64,000 bases of DNA from Allochromatium palmeri (GTDB taxonomy: Bacteria; Pseudomonadota; Gammaproteobacteria; Chromatiales; Chromatiaceae), in assembly GCF_009720725.1 (NCBI RefSeq), contig NZ_WNKT01000010.1, positions 48,268 to 112,267 on the forward strand. Reading direction: 5' to 3'. Of this stretch, positions 9,493 to 17,734 are shown one piece after another (position 1 is the stretch's first letter; each line of letters begins with the position of its first letter). The notes under the pieces were generated by a model that saw only the letters and a program-made list of their open reading frames with translations, did not search any database and had not been told where the DNA came from. Position numbers and translations under genes: made by a program.

Positions 9493-10964
9493 GCCTCGAC
9501 TGAGTCCTGGCGTGCGCGATAGGGATTGAGCGGACCCTGAGCATACTCATCCGGCTCGAATGGAATGTAGGAACGCGCATGGAACTGGTGACAGACCTCA
9601 TCGGCGAAGAAGGCACCCTTGCGGGTCAGACCCGCGAAGCCGCCCTTGTCCTCGACCAGCCCCTCGGCCTGGAGCCGCTCCCAGAGTTCGGGAAAGGCCT
9701 GCTCGAAATCGAGTCCGGTCAACGACCGATACTGGGCCTTGTCGACATCGCGGTTCTTGAGCGGCAGCACCACCGCCCAGCGTTTCTGTTCCTCGGCACT
9801 GCGCTTGATACCGCGATTGACCGGCAGTCGGCCCGAATCGATGCGCCGATAGTAGTCCTCGAAGGTCTGGGTGTTGAGCAGGAAGCGGTCGCGCAGACTG
9901 CTGAAGGCGGTCAGACCGAAACCGACCTGATCGTAGAGCTGACAGCACTGGTTGTGCGCATAGTGTGAATATTTCTCCGGCTCCCTAGAGAAGACGCGCC
10001 GCAGATTTTCTTTATAGCCATGCTCGGCCAGAATTTCGATGGCCGCCTGCTTCATGCGGATCGCTTCCTCGAACGGCGGCAGCTCGTCGGGGCGCAACTG
10101 CACGATCTTGTTGATCGGCCCCTGGTCATCACCGTAGGAATCGATCTTGAGCCGATAGAGCTGGATTTCATCGACACCCAGACGTGCGGCCTCGTCGATC
10201 ATGCGCATCCAGGCGTCCAGGGTCTGGCCCGGATAGCCGAAGATGAACTCGATGTTGAGCTGGAAGCCATCGGCCTGACAGGCTTCGATCGAGGCTAGCG
10301 CCGTCTTGACGTCATGCGGACGGTGCATCTTGCGCAGGATCTCGTTGTCGAGCGACTGCACGCCGATGGTGAGCCGGTCGACGCCATGCTCGCGCAGGAT
10401 GCGCCGGCGCTCGGCGCCATGCTGGTCGGTCAGGGTGCCGGGGTCGACGTCGAAGTTGAACTGGGTGACGCGCGAGCAGTCGACCCGTTCCTTGAAGCCG
10501 GTCAGCATCCGGTCCAACTGTGCCGGTGTCAGCAGAGTCGGCGTACCGCCGCCGACCAGAATCGAACGCGCCTGGAACCGTTCGATGCCGAGCCGGTGGC
10601 GGAACAGATCCATCTCGCGTTCGAGCGCGGCCAGATAGCGCTCGGTCTCGTCGTGGGCCGTGTCGCCGAACTTGCCGAACTTCACCGGATAGTGACAGAA
10701 GAGACAGCGCTGCTCGCAGAACGGCAGGTGCAGATAGATATCGAACAGCCCATCCGGCGGCAGCACATAGTCGCCGAGCAGCTCCTCTTCCTCGGCCTCG
10801 GGATACATGGTGATCGGCGGATAGTGGACCGAGGGGAAGAAATCGCCCGATTTCGCGATCAATCCCAGTTCGCGAAAGCGCTCGAAGTCCCGGACACGGG
10901 CATCCAGGCTCTCACGATGCACGGAACTCAAGGGTTCATCGGTTTTGATGCGCATGTCGTTCAT
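9489..10964 (-). CDS. HemN-like radical SAM protein
   Basis: A 491-residue member of the coproporphyrinogen III oxidase-like radical SAM family. The [4Fe-4S] motif is CEQRCLFC (Cys83, 87, 90 from the ATG at 10964), followed by VGGGTPTLL and the GVQSLDN and FIFGYPGQT segments typical of HemN/HemW/HutW proteins. About 80 residues precede the cluster, longer than in HemN, so a plain HemN role is doubtful. The start was set at the ATG at 10964, which has GAGG about 11 bases upstream; a GTG at 10976 is in frame. It follows the HydE-like gene by a few bases and overlaps the Cys-motif protein gene by ATGA. The substrate is unknown. Confidence 0.8.
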   Translation of the reverse strand: MNDMRIKTDEPLSSVHRESLDARVRDFERFRELGLIAKSGDFFPSVHYPPITMYPEAEEEELLGDYVLPPDGLFDIYLHLPFCEQRCLFCHYPVKFGKFGDTAHDETERYLAALEREMDLFRHRLGIERFQARSILVGGGTPTLLTPAQLDRMLTGFKERVDCSRVTQFNFDVDPGTLTDQHGAERRRILREHGVDRLTIGVQSLDNEILRKMHRPHDVKTALASIEACQADGFQLNIEFIFGYPGQTLDAWMRMIDEAARLGVDEIQLYRLKIDSYGDDQGPINKIVQLRPDELPPFEEAIRMKQAAIEILAEHGYKENLRRVFSREPEKYSHYAHNQCCQLYDQVGFGLTAFSSLRDRFLLNTQTFEDYYRRIDSGRLPVNRGIKRSAEEQKRWAVVLPLKNRDVDKAQYRSLTGLDFEQAFPELWERLQAEGLVEDKGGFAGLTRKGAFFADEVCHQFHARSYIPFEPDEYAQGPLNPYRARQDSVEA

Positions 10965-10982
10965 CACTCTACTCACCTCGAT

Positions 10983-12014
10983 TCAAGCAGGAACGACCAG
11001 GCCCGCACGCTCGGCGATGGCGCGCAGATGGTCGTCGTTCGGCCGATAGCGGGTGTCGTCATAGATCGGGAACAGATGCTGAAACGCCTGGGGCGTCCCG
11101 TCATGGATGGTCAGGGTGTTGGCACCGGCCATGAGTCCGAGATACTGACCATCGGCCTTGAGCTTCTCCAGCGAACTGGTGGTCGGCATGAGCGCGTTCG
11201 GATTCAGGATCCGCAGCAACGCCATGAAGTTGAGCGTCGTCTCGACATCGCCGCGCGGCTCATGCTCATAGACGGTGCCATGACCGGGGATGAAGACCGA
11301 GGCGCTGACCATGTCCAGATCCAGGCCGCTCAGGAAGCGCAGATCGCCGACCAGGTCGTCCTCGGTTTGTCCGGGCAGACCGACGATGATGCCGCTGCCG
11401 ACCATGAAGCCGAGTTCGAGCAGGTCATCGAGACACTGACGCCGTTCGCTCCAGGTGTCGTGCGGCTTGGCCGCTTCGTAGAGCGCGGGATTCGAGGCCT
11501 CGATCTTGAGCAGATAGCGATCGACGCCCGCCTCGCGCATCTCGCGGTACTGTTCGCGGCTGAGGTTGCCGATGCAGCCGATCAACTGGATATCGGGCAG
11601 GCGGTCCTTGATGCGGGCGCAGGCGCGAATGACATTGGCCACGAAGCGCCGGTCCTTGTTCTCACCCGATTGCAGCAGCAGTACGCGCCGACCGCGCTCG
11701 CGATAGAGAAAAGCCGCGATCTCGACCAGATCATCGCTCGGAATGACATACTTCTGTGTCTCTTCACAGCCGATGTTGCAATAGTTGCAGCGCTGCTTGC
11801 AGATATTGGAGATCTCGATGACGCTGCGCACTTCGGCGCGCCGGTCGGGAAAACCCCGGAGCCGCGCCGTGCGCGCGATTTCGAACAGCGCCTCCTGCGC
11901 CTGGCCGCGTACATTGAGAGCGGCCTTGACCGACTCGGCGAAGGCCTCGTTGGCCTGGATCCGCGCACAGAGTTCGCGTGGGTCAAGCGGCTGGATGGAC
12001 TCGACGGTCTTCAT
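10983..12014 (-). CDS. HydE/PylB/BioB-like radical SAM protein
   Basis: Reading from the ATG at 12014 gives 343 residues; an in-frame extension upstream overlaps the transporter gene and is not credible. The radical-SAM cluster motif is CKQRCNYC (Cys72, 76, 79). Later segments resemble HydE and PylB: YLLKIEAS, GSGIIVGLPGQT, FIPGHGTVYEHEP, PTTSSLEKL and GLMAGANTLTIHDG. HydE builds the [FeFe]-hydrogenase cofactor and PylB makes methylornithine, but no partner genes for either pathway are nearby. A gap of 26 bases separates it from the EamA gene and a few bases from the HemN-like gene. The reaction is unknown; a co-function with the second radical SAM enzyme is inferred from the operon. Confidence 0.8.
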   Translation of the reverse strand: MKTVESIQPLDPRELCARIQANEAFAESVKAALNVRGQAQEALFEIARTARLRGFPDRRAEVRSVIEISNICKQRCNYCNIGCEETQKYVIPSDDLVEIAAFLYRERGRRVLLLQSGENKDRRFVANVIRACARIKDRLPDIQLIGCIGNLSREQYREMREAGVDRYLLKIEASNPALYEAAKPHDTWSERRQCLDDLLELGFMVGSGIIVGLPGQTEDDLVGDLRFLSGLDLDMVSASVFIPGHGTVYEHEPRGDVETTLNFMALLRILNPNALMPTTSSLEKLKADGQYLGLMAGANTLTIHDGTPQAFQHLFPIYDDTRYRPNDDHLRAIAERAGLVVPA

Positions 12015-12040
12015 ACGACGACAAACCTCATGGACGCGCT

Positions 12041-12955
12041 TCAATTCAAAAATATTCTGGCCGAGATGATCGCCACGCCCGCGAGGCCGAGCAGGCTCCC
12101 CGTCAAGCGCCGGGCGCTGGGCGTCTCCTGATAGAACAGCGCCATGATCAGGAGCACGAACAGCGGCTCGGTCGACAGCAGCGTGTTGGCGATCGCCAGG
12201 GGCGTCAGTTTCATCGCCAGCAGCGACAGGAAAAATCCGCCCAGGGTCACGAAGGTCGCGATCAGACAGAAGCGGATCGCCAGATGCCAGTCGGACAGAA
12301 TCGGACTCAGCCAGTTGCCACGTCCAATATAGAACAGCGGCGCAAAGACAAAGAGCGACACCACGCCGCCGGCGATCCGCAGCCAGGTCGCCGTGAGTGC
12401 GTCGGCCTCGTCGAGCGCGCCCTTGGCCATGGTGACCGAGACGGCCATCGCCAGTACCGACCCCAGACCAAAGAGCACGCCGCGTCGGGTCGCGCGCACA
12501 TTGGCGTCCGTCCCCTCCGCCGCACTGTCCTCGGGAGCCATCAGCACGATGGCCACGCCGAGAATCACCAGCGCCACGCCCAGCCATTGCAACCAGACCA
12601 ATGACTCACCCAGAAACACCACGGCCATGGCGATGGTCGCCACCTGACCCAGCAGCATGAGCTGAACCACGGTATGCGACGACAGCTCGCGCAGGGACTT
12701 GAAAAAGAGCGTATCGGCGACCCCGATTCCCAGCACGCCGCTGAAGAAGAGCACAGCGGCTGTCGTCCAGCTCAGGCTCGTGGGACCGATCATCAGGATC
12801 AGCAGACCCAGCACGCCCAGCCCAAAGACACCCTTGGCAAAGGCCAGCGCCATGGCCGGCAGACGCTCGGCGAAGGGCTTCAGCAGCAGCGCGCCAACCG
12901 CCCAGGTCGCCGCCGAGCCGAGGGCGGCGAGGATGCCGATCAGTTCCAGGGTCAT
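12041..12955 (-). CDS. EamA/DMT-family transporter
   Basis: A 304-residue inner-membrane protein with about ten hydrophobic helices arranged as two EamA repeats (residues about 8-140 and 160-300), the layout of drug/metabolite transporters. The second repeat ends with the usual NTLLSTEPLFVLL and GLAGVAIISA-type segments. GGAG lies five bases upstream of the ATG. It is the first gene of the four-gene minus-strand operon that continues into two radical SAM enzymes and a cysteine-motif exported protein, so it may move their substrate or product. Transport direction and substrate cannot be read from the sequence. Confidence 0.85.
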   Translation of the reverse strand: MTLELIGILAALGSAATWAVGALLLKPFAERLPAMALAFAKGVFGLGVLGLLILMIGPTSLSWTTAAVLFFSGVLGIGVADTLFFKSLRELSSHTVVQLMLLGQVATIAMAVVFLGESLVWLQWLGVALVILGVAIVLMAPEDSAAEGTDANVRATRRGVLFGLGSVLAMAVSVTMAKGALDEADALTATWLRIAGGVVSLFVFAPLFYIGRGNWLSPILSDWHLAIRFCLIATFVTLGGFFLSLLAMKLTPLAIANTLLSTEPLFVLLIMALFYQETPSARRLTGSLLGLAGVAIISARIFLN

Positions 12956-13060
12956 GGGCGCTCCATGGCGGATGGAACGCGCTTCGCCCTCACAGGACTC
13001 ACTGTAGCCAAAGAATGCATACGGATTTCATTATGGATTGTGACGTTATCGCTGCAAACG

Positions 13061-13987
13061 CTACTGGCCCGTGCTCAGACGCTCGCGCAGGTCGTTCACG
13101 ATTTCGCTCACGGGTTGGGTGGTCGGTTCGCCCATGGCGTTGGGTTCGATGATGAGACGATCGGACTGGGTGCTCAGCGCATCGAGGATCGCCGAAGCCT
13201 CGGCGGTGCGTCCTTCCTGGATGTACTGGCGGGCCAGATAGGTCTGGAGCGTCGGGATGGCGTCGATCCCCTGTTCGGTGACGACCTCGCTATGCGGCGA
13301 GGTGCTGACGAGCGACTCGTAGTACTGCTCGGCGCTCTGGGTGTTGCGGTTCATGGCCGCGTCGAGTGCCTGCTCGGCGATTGCCACGCTGGTGGCCCAG
13401 GACTCGGGATAGTTAGTCATAAGACTGTTGAGCGCCGACTCGCGCTCGGCACGCTCGGCCTGGGTCTCGTTACCGCGCTTTGGGCGCGCCTGCTGGCTGA
13501 GTTCGGTGAGACGCTGGAAGTCGCTCTGGCCATAGGTCTCCAGATCACGCTCGCGCATCGCGGCGGCGCGCTCGCCCAGACGCTGACGGTTTTCCTCGAA
13601 ACGCGCGCGTGTGGCGTATTGCTCGCCGAGTGTCGTCAACAGCGGCTCGCTACCGGGCGGTCCACTCAAGAGCGGAGCGGCCGCGTCGAGTCCGGAGGCC
13701 CGCATCACGCGCGTGATCTGGGCGAGTCGACGCTCCAACTCCTCGATACGTCCGGCCTGCGCGTCGAGCAGACGCTCGGTGGTCGCACCGGCGGTGACCT
13801 CGCTGGCAGGCGCGGGTATCTCCGAGCGAACGGTCCGAACGCCCTCGACCGACGATTCCTGAGCGGCGCTGAATGCGGCGCGATCGTCCTCATGTTTGTG
13901 CAAGGGCGAAACTTGCAGCCCAATCGCAACGAGCGACAGAACCAGGGCGCTGGCACTCAGGATCAGCGCCGACTGTAGTGACTTCAT
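13061..13987 (-). CDS. Membrane-anchored coiled-coil protein, unknown function
   Basis: 308 residues. The first 26 include one hydrophobic helix after MKSLQS, either an uncleaved anchor or a signal. A likely coiled coil (AGRIEELERRLAQITRVM) follows near residues 78-95, then a charged middle rich in Arg, Glu and Gln, and a C-terminal half with alanine-rich helical pairs that look TPR-like (YLARQYIQEGRTAEASAIL). I do not recognise a named family. It starts 62 bases after the end of the tandem methyltransferase gene and may share its transcript. The 105 bases between it and the EamA gene probably hold the promoter of the radical-SAM operon. Confidence 0.6.
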   Translation of the reverse strand: MKSLQSALILSASALVLSLVAIGLQVSPLHKHEDDRAAFSAAQESSVEGVRTVRSEIPAPASEVTAGATTERLLDAQAGRIEELERRLAQITRVMRASGLDAAAPLLSGPPGSEPLLTTLGEQYATRARFEENRQRLGERAAAMRERDLETYGQSDFQRLTELSQQARPKRGNETQAERAERESALNSLMTNYPESWATSVAIAEQALDAAMNRNTQSAEQYYESLVSTSPHSEVVTEQGIDAIPTLQTYLARQYIQEGRTAEASAILDALSTQSDRLIIEPNAMGEPTTQPVSEIVNDLRERLSTGQ

Positions 13988-14049
13988 GACTGGAAACTCC
14001 GGTGTGAATTCAAACGCCAGGTTTGTCTTGGATGCAAGCGCCGCGGCAT

Positions 14050-16140
14050 TCAGCGCGAGAACACCATCAGATAACGCTGTGGAATGACCTGCTCGCTGGA
14101 TTCGAGCTTGAAACCATAGGCCTGCAACTGCGAGGCAATCAGTTCCTGGCGCATATAGGGGCCATGATAGGGCAACAGACCGGTCTCGACCGGCCCGTTG
14201 TCTACGACCACCAGACGTCCATCGGGTTTCAGCGCCTTGCGGATACTGGCGATCATGCCATCACGCTCGGCCTGGGAGGACACGCCATAGATGATGTGAT
14301 AGAGCGAGCACATGAAGACCATGTCAGCCGTGCCCGGCTCCGGAATCTCGAAGCCATCGGTGGCCGAGACCGCACCGACGACCTGCTTCAGCCCCCATTT
14401 AGCGGCCAGCCCATTGAGATACTCGATGTGTGAATCCTTGGTATCGAAGGCCAGCACCTGACCTGTCGGCCCGACACGCTCGGCGAACTTGAAGCTGTAG
14501 AAGCCCGGACCGCTGCCGATGTCGACCACCCGATCGCCGGCCTTCAGCGGCAGACGCTCCATGATCTTGGGCGACTGCTCCCACTCATCACGCTTCGGAT
14601 TGTTGAAGAGGATGAAGTCTTCGAGCGCCTGACGGCGGATGATGCCAATCTCGCGCGTCTTCTCGTCGGTCACGTCCTCGACCGGAAGCGCGGTTGCCGC
14701 CAGCTTGTATTTTCGGGCGACATAGAACTTGAGGTTGGCGTAGTCGTCCTGGGCCAGATAGGCGATGAACTCAGCAACGAGCGGATCGCGCGTCAGCTCG
14801 CGCCGCTCGTCCTCGGTCGCGGCCAGATACTGGGCGATCCATTGCAGGGCGGTGTATTCGCCGCCGAAGTTCTCATTCGGAATGATCTTGTCGTACAGGC
14901 TGATCGCCTGACGCGCTGCTTCCAGATCCGAATCATTGAGCGCCTTGAGCATCAACCGAGCGGCGGCGATGCCGGAGGGCGTGATGTCGAAGGAGTCGAG
15001 ACTGCCGATATGGATCACCGAGTTCGAGTCGCTGACCCGGATCGAATCCTGCCCGGGCGCCAGGCTGTAGATCGGCGGCTTGGGCGCCTGGGGTGCCGCT
15101 TTGCGCAGTACCAGCAGATAGCGATAGGGCGACAGATCCTCGCTCGACACCAGCTCAAAACCATAATGATAAAGCTGGGCCTGGACGAATTCGCGGTCCA
15201 CATAGGCATTGTGCAGCGAGGCGCCCTCATGGTCGCGATTGTCGAGCACGACCAGATAGCCGCCCGGACGCAATGTCTGGTGCAGAGTCTCCATGAAGGC
15301 ATCGCGCTCGCTCGGCTGGCTCCAGGCATAGAGCACATGGTAGAGCGAGGCGATGAACACCAGATCGGTCGGCTCGCGCACGACGATGTCGTTGGGTTTG
15401 GACAGGACCGGCTGCACACCGCTGAAATCGTACTGCTCGACGAAGGTCTTGAGCTGTGCGACATAGGTTTCTTCGGTATCGGCGGCATAGACGACCGCCT
15501 CCGGCCCCAGCGCCGCGGCGATCCGGGTCGAGAAGTAGCCGAAACCCGCCCCGAGATCGATCACCCGACGCGCCTGGGGTTTAAGTCCGGCGATGATCTC
15601 GACGACCCGCTCAGTCGCGTCCCATTGTGAACGCGCCGGGTTGTTGAACAGCAGCAGATCATCGAGGAAGGTGAGCCGGTCGAGGTGTGACTCAGGATCG
15701 CTAGGTGTGTAGTCGCCCACGCGATACTTGCGCTGGAGATATTCCTTCAGTTGCTTGGCGTCCTCGCCGAGGAAGACGTCGAAATAGGCGCGTTCCAGCT
15801 TGGACTCAGGACGTGCTGCCTCCCAGCCGACCTCATTGACGCGCAGCCAGGCCTGCGCGAGCCAGATCAGGGCCGAGCTATTGCCGCCGGCGACCTCCTC
15901 CTGACGATGCGCCTCGATCGCTTCGATCGCGCGCGCGACCTGAGCGGGATCCTTAGCGTTCAAACCCTCGAAGAGCACCTGAGCACTCGTGCGCGCAGAC
16001 TCAGTCACCGGGTTGGGAATGGCCCCAACGCGCACCATCGAGCGCTTGCCCGGCAACGGGACGTCGAGCGATTGATCGGCCGCCTGGATCTGAGCGGCGA
16101 AAGCGATTGTCAGGATTGATACAAACAGCAGACGCATCAT
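14050..16140 (-). CDS. Exported protein with two tandem SAM-methyltransferase domains
   Basis: 696 residues. Residues 1-20 form a convincing signal peptide ending AAQIQA. The rest is an internal duplication: each half has a helical leader, a shared LFNNPxRxxW segment (165-173 and 512-520), a class I SAM-binding motif (DLGAGFGYF at 195-203 and DIGSGPGFY at 540-548), and an SLYHxxY segment (265-271 in the first copy). Both SAM sites look intact, so loss of function in one copy is not evident. Export of a SAM-dependent enzyme is odd because SAM is cytoplasmic. The N-terminus might be a membrane anchor instead. The substrate is unknown. Confidence 0.75.
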   Translation of the reverse strand: MMRLLFVSILTIAFAAQIQAADQSLDVPLPGKRSMVRVGAIPNPVTESARTSAQVLFEGLNAKDPAQVARAIEAIEAHRQEEVAGGNSSALIWLAQAWLRVNEVGWEAARPESKLERAYFDVFLGEDAKQLKEYLQRKYRVGDYTPSDPESHLDRLTFLDDLLLFNNPARSQWDATERVVEIIAGLKPQARRVIDLGAGFGYFSTRIAAALGPEAVVYAADTEETYVAQLKTFVEQYDFSGVQPVLSKPNDIVVREPTDLVFIASLYHVLYAWSQPSERDAFMETLHQTLRPGGYLVVLDNRDHEGASLHNAYVDREFVQAQLYHYGFELVSSEDLSPYRYLLVLRKAAPQAPKPPIYSLAPGQDSIRVSDSNSVIHIGSLDSFDITPSGIAAARLMLKALNDSDLEAARQAISLYDKIIPNENFGGEYTALQWIAQYLAATEDERRELTRDPLVAEFIAYLAQDDYANLKFYVARKYKLAATALPVEDVTDEKTREIGIIRRQALEDFILFNNPKRDEWEQSPKIMERLPLKAGDRVVDIGSGPGFYSFKFAERVGPTGQVLAFDTKDSHIEYLNGLAAKWGLKQVVGAVSATDGFEIPEPGTADMVFMCSLYHIIYGVSSQAERDGMIASIRKALKPDGRLVVVDNGPVETGLLPYHGPYMRQELIASQLQAYGFKLESSEQVIPQRYLMVFSR

Positions 16141-16252
16141 GATCGACGGGACCTGTTCTCAATGTGGACGCTGATTCCCGAGCCGGATTCGGGAAAGACC
16201 GCCAAGACTATCAAATGGAATCACGGGCGTGTGATCTTTTCGGGCATCGACC

Positions 16253-17527
16253 TCAGCGCCCCGCGCGACCCTTGGCACCCTGGAAGTAATAACTGAGCTT
16301 GTCGGAGAGGTTGAGGTATTCGATCTGGGTCTGGGTCAGCTCGGAGCGGTGCAGACTCTCGCGAATCGCGATCCCTTCCTCGATCAGGTCCAGCACCAGT
16401 GCCTCCTCGGAGGGGATGTCTTCGGAATAGACCAGCACATTGGGCTTGAGCAGATCATCGGCGTTGATCGAGATGACCACAGCGATGCGCTCGTCATTCA
16501 GCTTGACCACGGTACCGGGCGGATAGACGCCCAGGTTGGTGATAAAGGTTGACAAGACCTTGGGGTCGTAGCATTGACGCTCCTTGGAATACATGCGCGA
16601 GACGGCCTGATGCGGCGAGAGACCGCGCTCACCGCCGAAGCCGTTGCAGAGATTGTCGTAGCGGTTGACCACGGTCAGGATGCGCGTCAGCAGTCCGAGG
16701 TCGTTGGCATGCAGTCCCCCGGGATAGCCACTCCCATCCAGATACTCGTGATGCTTGGCAATGATCTCGATGACACCGACTGGAAGTGTACCGATCTGAC
16801 GGGCGATCTCGGCACCATAACGCGGATGCTGCTCATAGAAACGCCGTTCGGGGTCGGTGAGCGGTTCCTTCTTCATCAGGATCTGGGCCGGGATCTTCAA
16901 GTGTCCCAGGTCATGGAAGAGTCCGCCCTGACCGAGCAGACGCAACTGTCCCTGGTCGAGTTCGAGCTTGCGCCCGAGCACCAGCGCCAGGGCTGAGACA
17001 TTGATGGCATGGTTGTAGCTGTTCTCGTCCTGATGCTTGAGATTGACCAGCTGCACCGTCGTCTCGGCGTCCTCGGTCAGATCCGCGACCATGCCATCGA
17101 CCAGTTCGCCGGCTTCCTCGGCGGCCTGCGCGGGCGAGGAGCGCAGATGCGCCATGAGTTTGCGCGCCATGCCCACCTTCTGAACATACGATTTGGCGCA
17201 TTGGTTCAGACGCGAGCGACGCTGCTTCAGGCGGCGGATGCGTTCGGTCTTCTCGGCCCAGAGCGTCGACTTGAGATCATCGCCACTCTCCGAAGGCTCG
17301 GTTTCATCGAACGCCACCGTCTCGTCCAGCTCCGCTTCGGAGAAGGCGTCGCTGCGATCCAGATCGACTTTGACCTGCTCGATGTCGAGCTGGTGCAGGA
17401 TGCTCAATTGACGCTGATTGCGGATCTTGAAGTTGTTCGTCAAGAACGGATGGCTCATCCACGGCAGGTCGAGCATCACAAACAGACCGATGCGTAGCTG
17501 AGTCTTGTCGAGAATCTTTTCGTTCAC
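16253..17527 (-). CDS. HD-GYP cyclic-di-GMP phosphodiesterase with DUF3391 domain
   Basis: 424 residues. The N-terminal 130 or so match the DUF3391 layout often fused to HD-GYP domains. The catalytic domain has the HD pair in GLFHDLGHLKIP (His205, Asp206) and the signature HHEYLDGSGYPGG at 259-271, so the metal-binding and GYP residues are present and hydrolysis of c-di-GMP to GMP is expected. The start is a GTG at 17527. It is transcribed away from ileS, sharing about 200 bases of upstream DNA with it. Together with the two GGDEF proteins in this window it indicates active c-di-GMP control, probably of motility or surface attachment. Confidence 0.9.
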   Translation of the reverse strand: MNEKILDKTQLRIGLFVMLDLPWMSHPFLTNNFKIRNQRQLSILHQLDIEQVKVDLDRSDAFSEAELDETVAFDETEPSESGDDLKSTLWAEKTERIRRLKQRRSRLNQCAKSYVQKVGMARKLMAHLRSSPAQAAEEAGELVDGMVADLTEDAETTVQLVNLKHQDENSYNHAINVSALALVLGRKLELDQGQLRLLGQGGLFHDLGHLKIPAQILMKKEPLTDPERRFYEQHPRYGAEIARQIGTLPVGVIEIIAKHHEYLDGSGYPGGLHANDLGLLTRILTVVNRYDNLCNGFGGERGLSPHQAVSRMYSKERQCYDPKVLSTFITNLGVYPPGTVVKLNDERIAVVISINADDLLKPNVLVYSEDIPSEEALVLDLIEEGIAIRESLHRSELTQTQIEYLNLSDKLSYYFQGAKGRAGR

Positions 17528-17734
17528 GTGTCAAACCGCGTCCTGGCTGATAGGCTTGGGTTAGCGTGCGTGCTCCGGCCTCGCAAACCTCGGCGGGCGA
17601 TGCTGAGCGTGATTCTATAACGGTTCCATGGTCGCACGTCTCGTTACGCGCGGCTTGATTCTCCGCCGGCTCACTTGTAGCTTGCACCATTAAGCCGCGC
17701 CCGGCCTGACATGTCTCTCCAGGATCGAACCCAA

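Noticed and set aside
10314..12131. Plus-strand frame of 605 codons across both radical SAM genes
   Set aside because: Spans two genes on the other strand, with no domain and no start signal.
12015..12587. N-terminal extension of the HydE-like protein to 534 residues
   Set aside because: The added part overlaps the transporter gene in another frame; a start at 12014 leaves a normal-sized enzyme.
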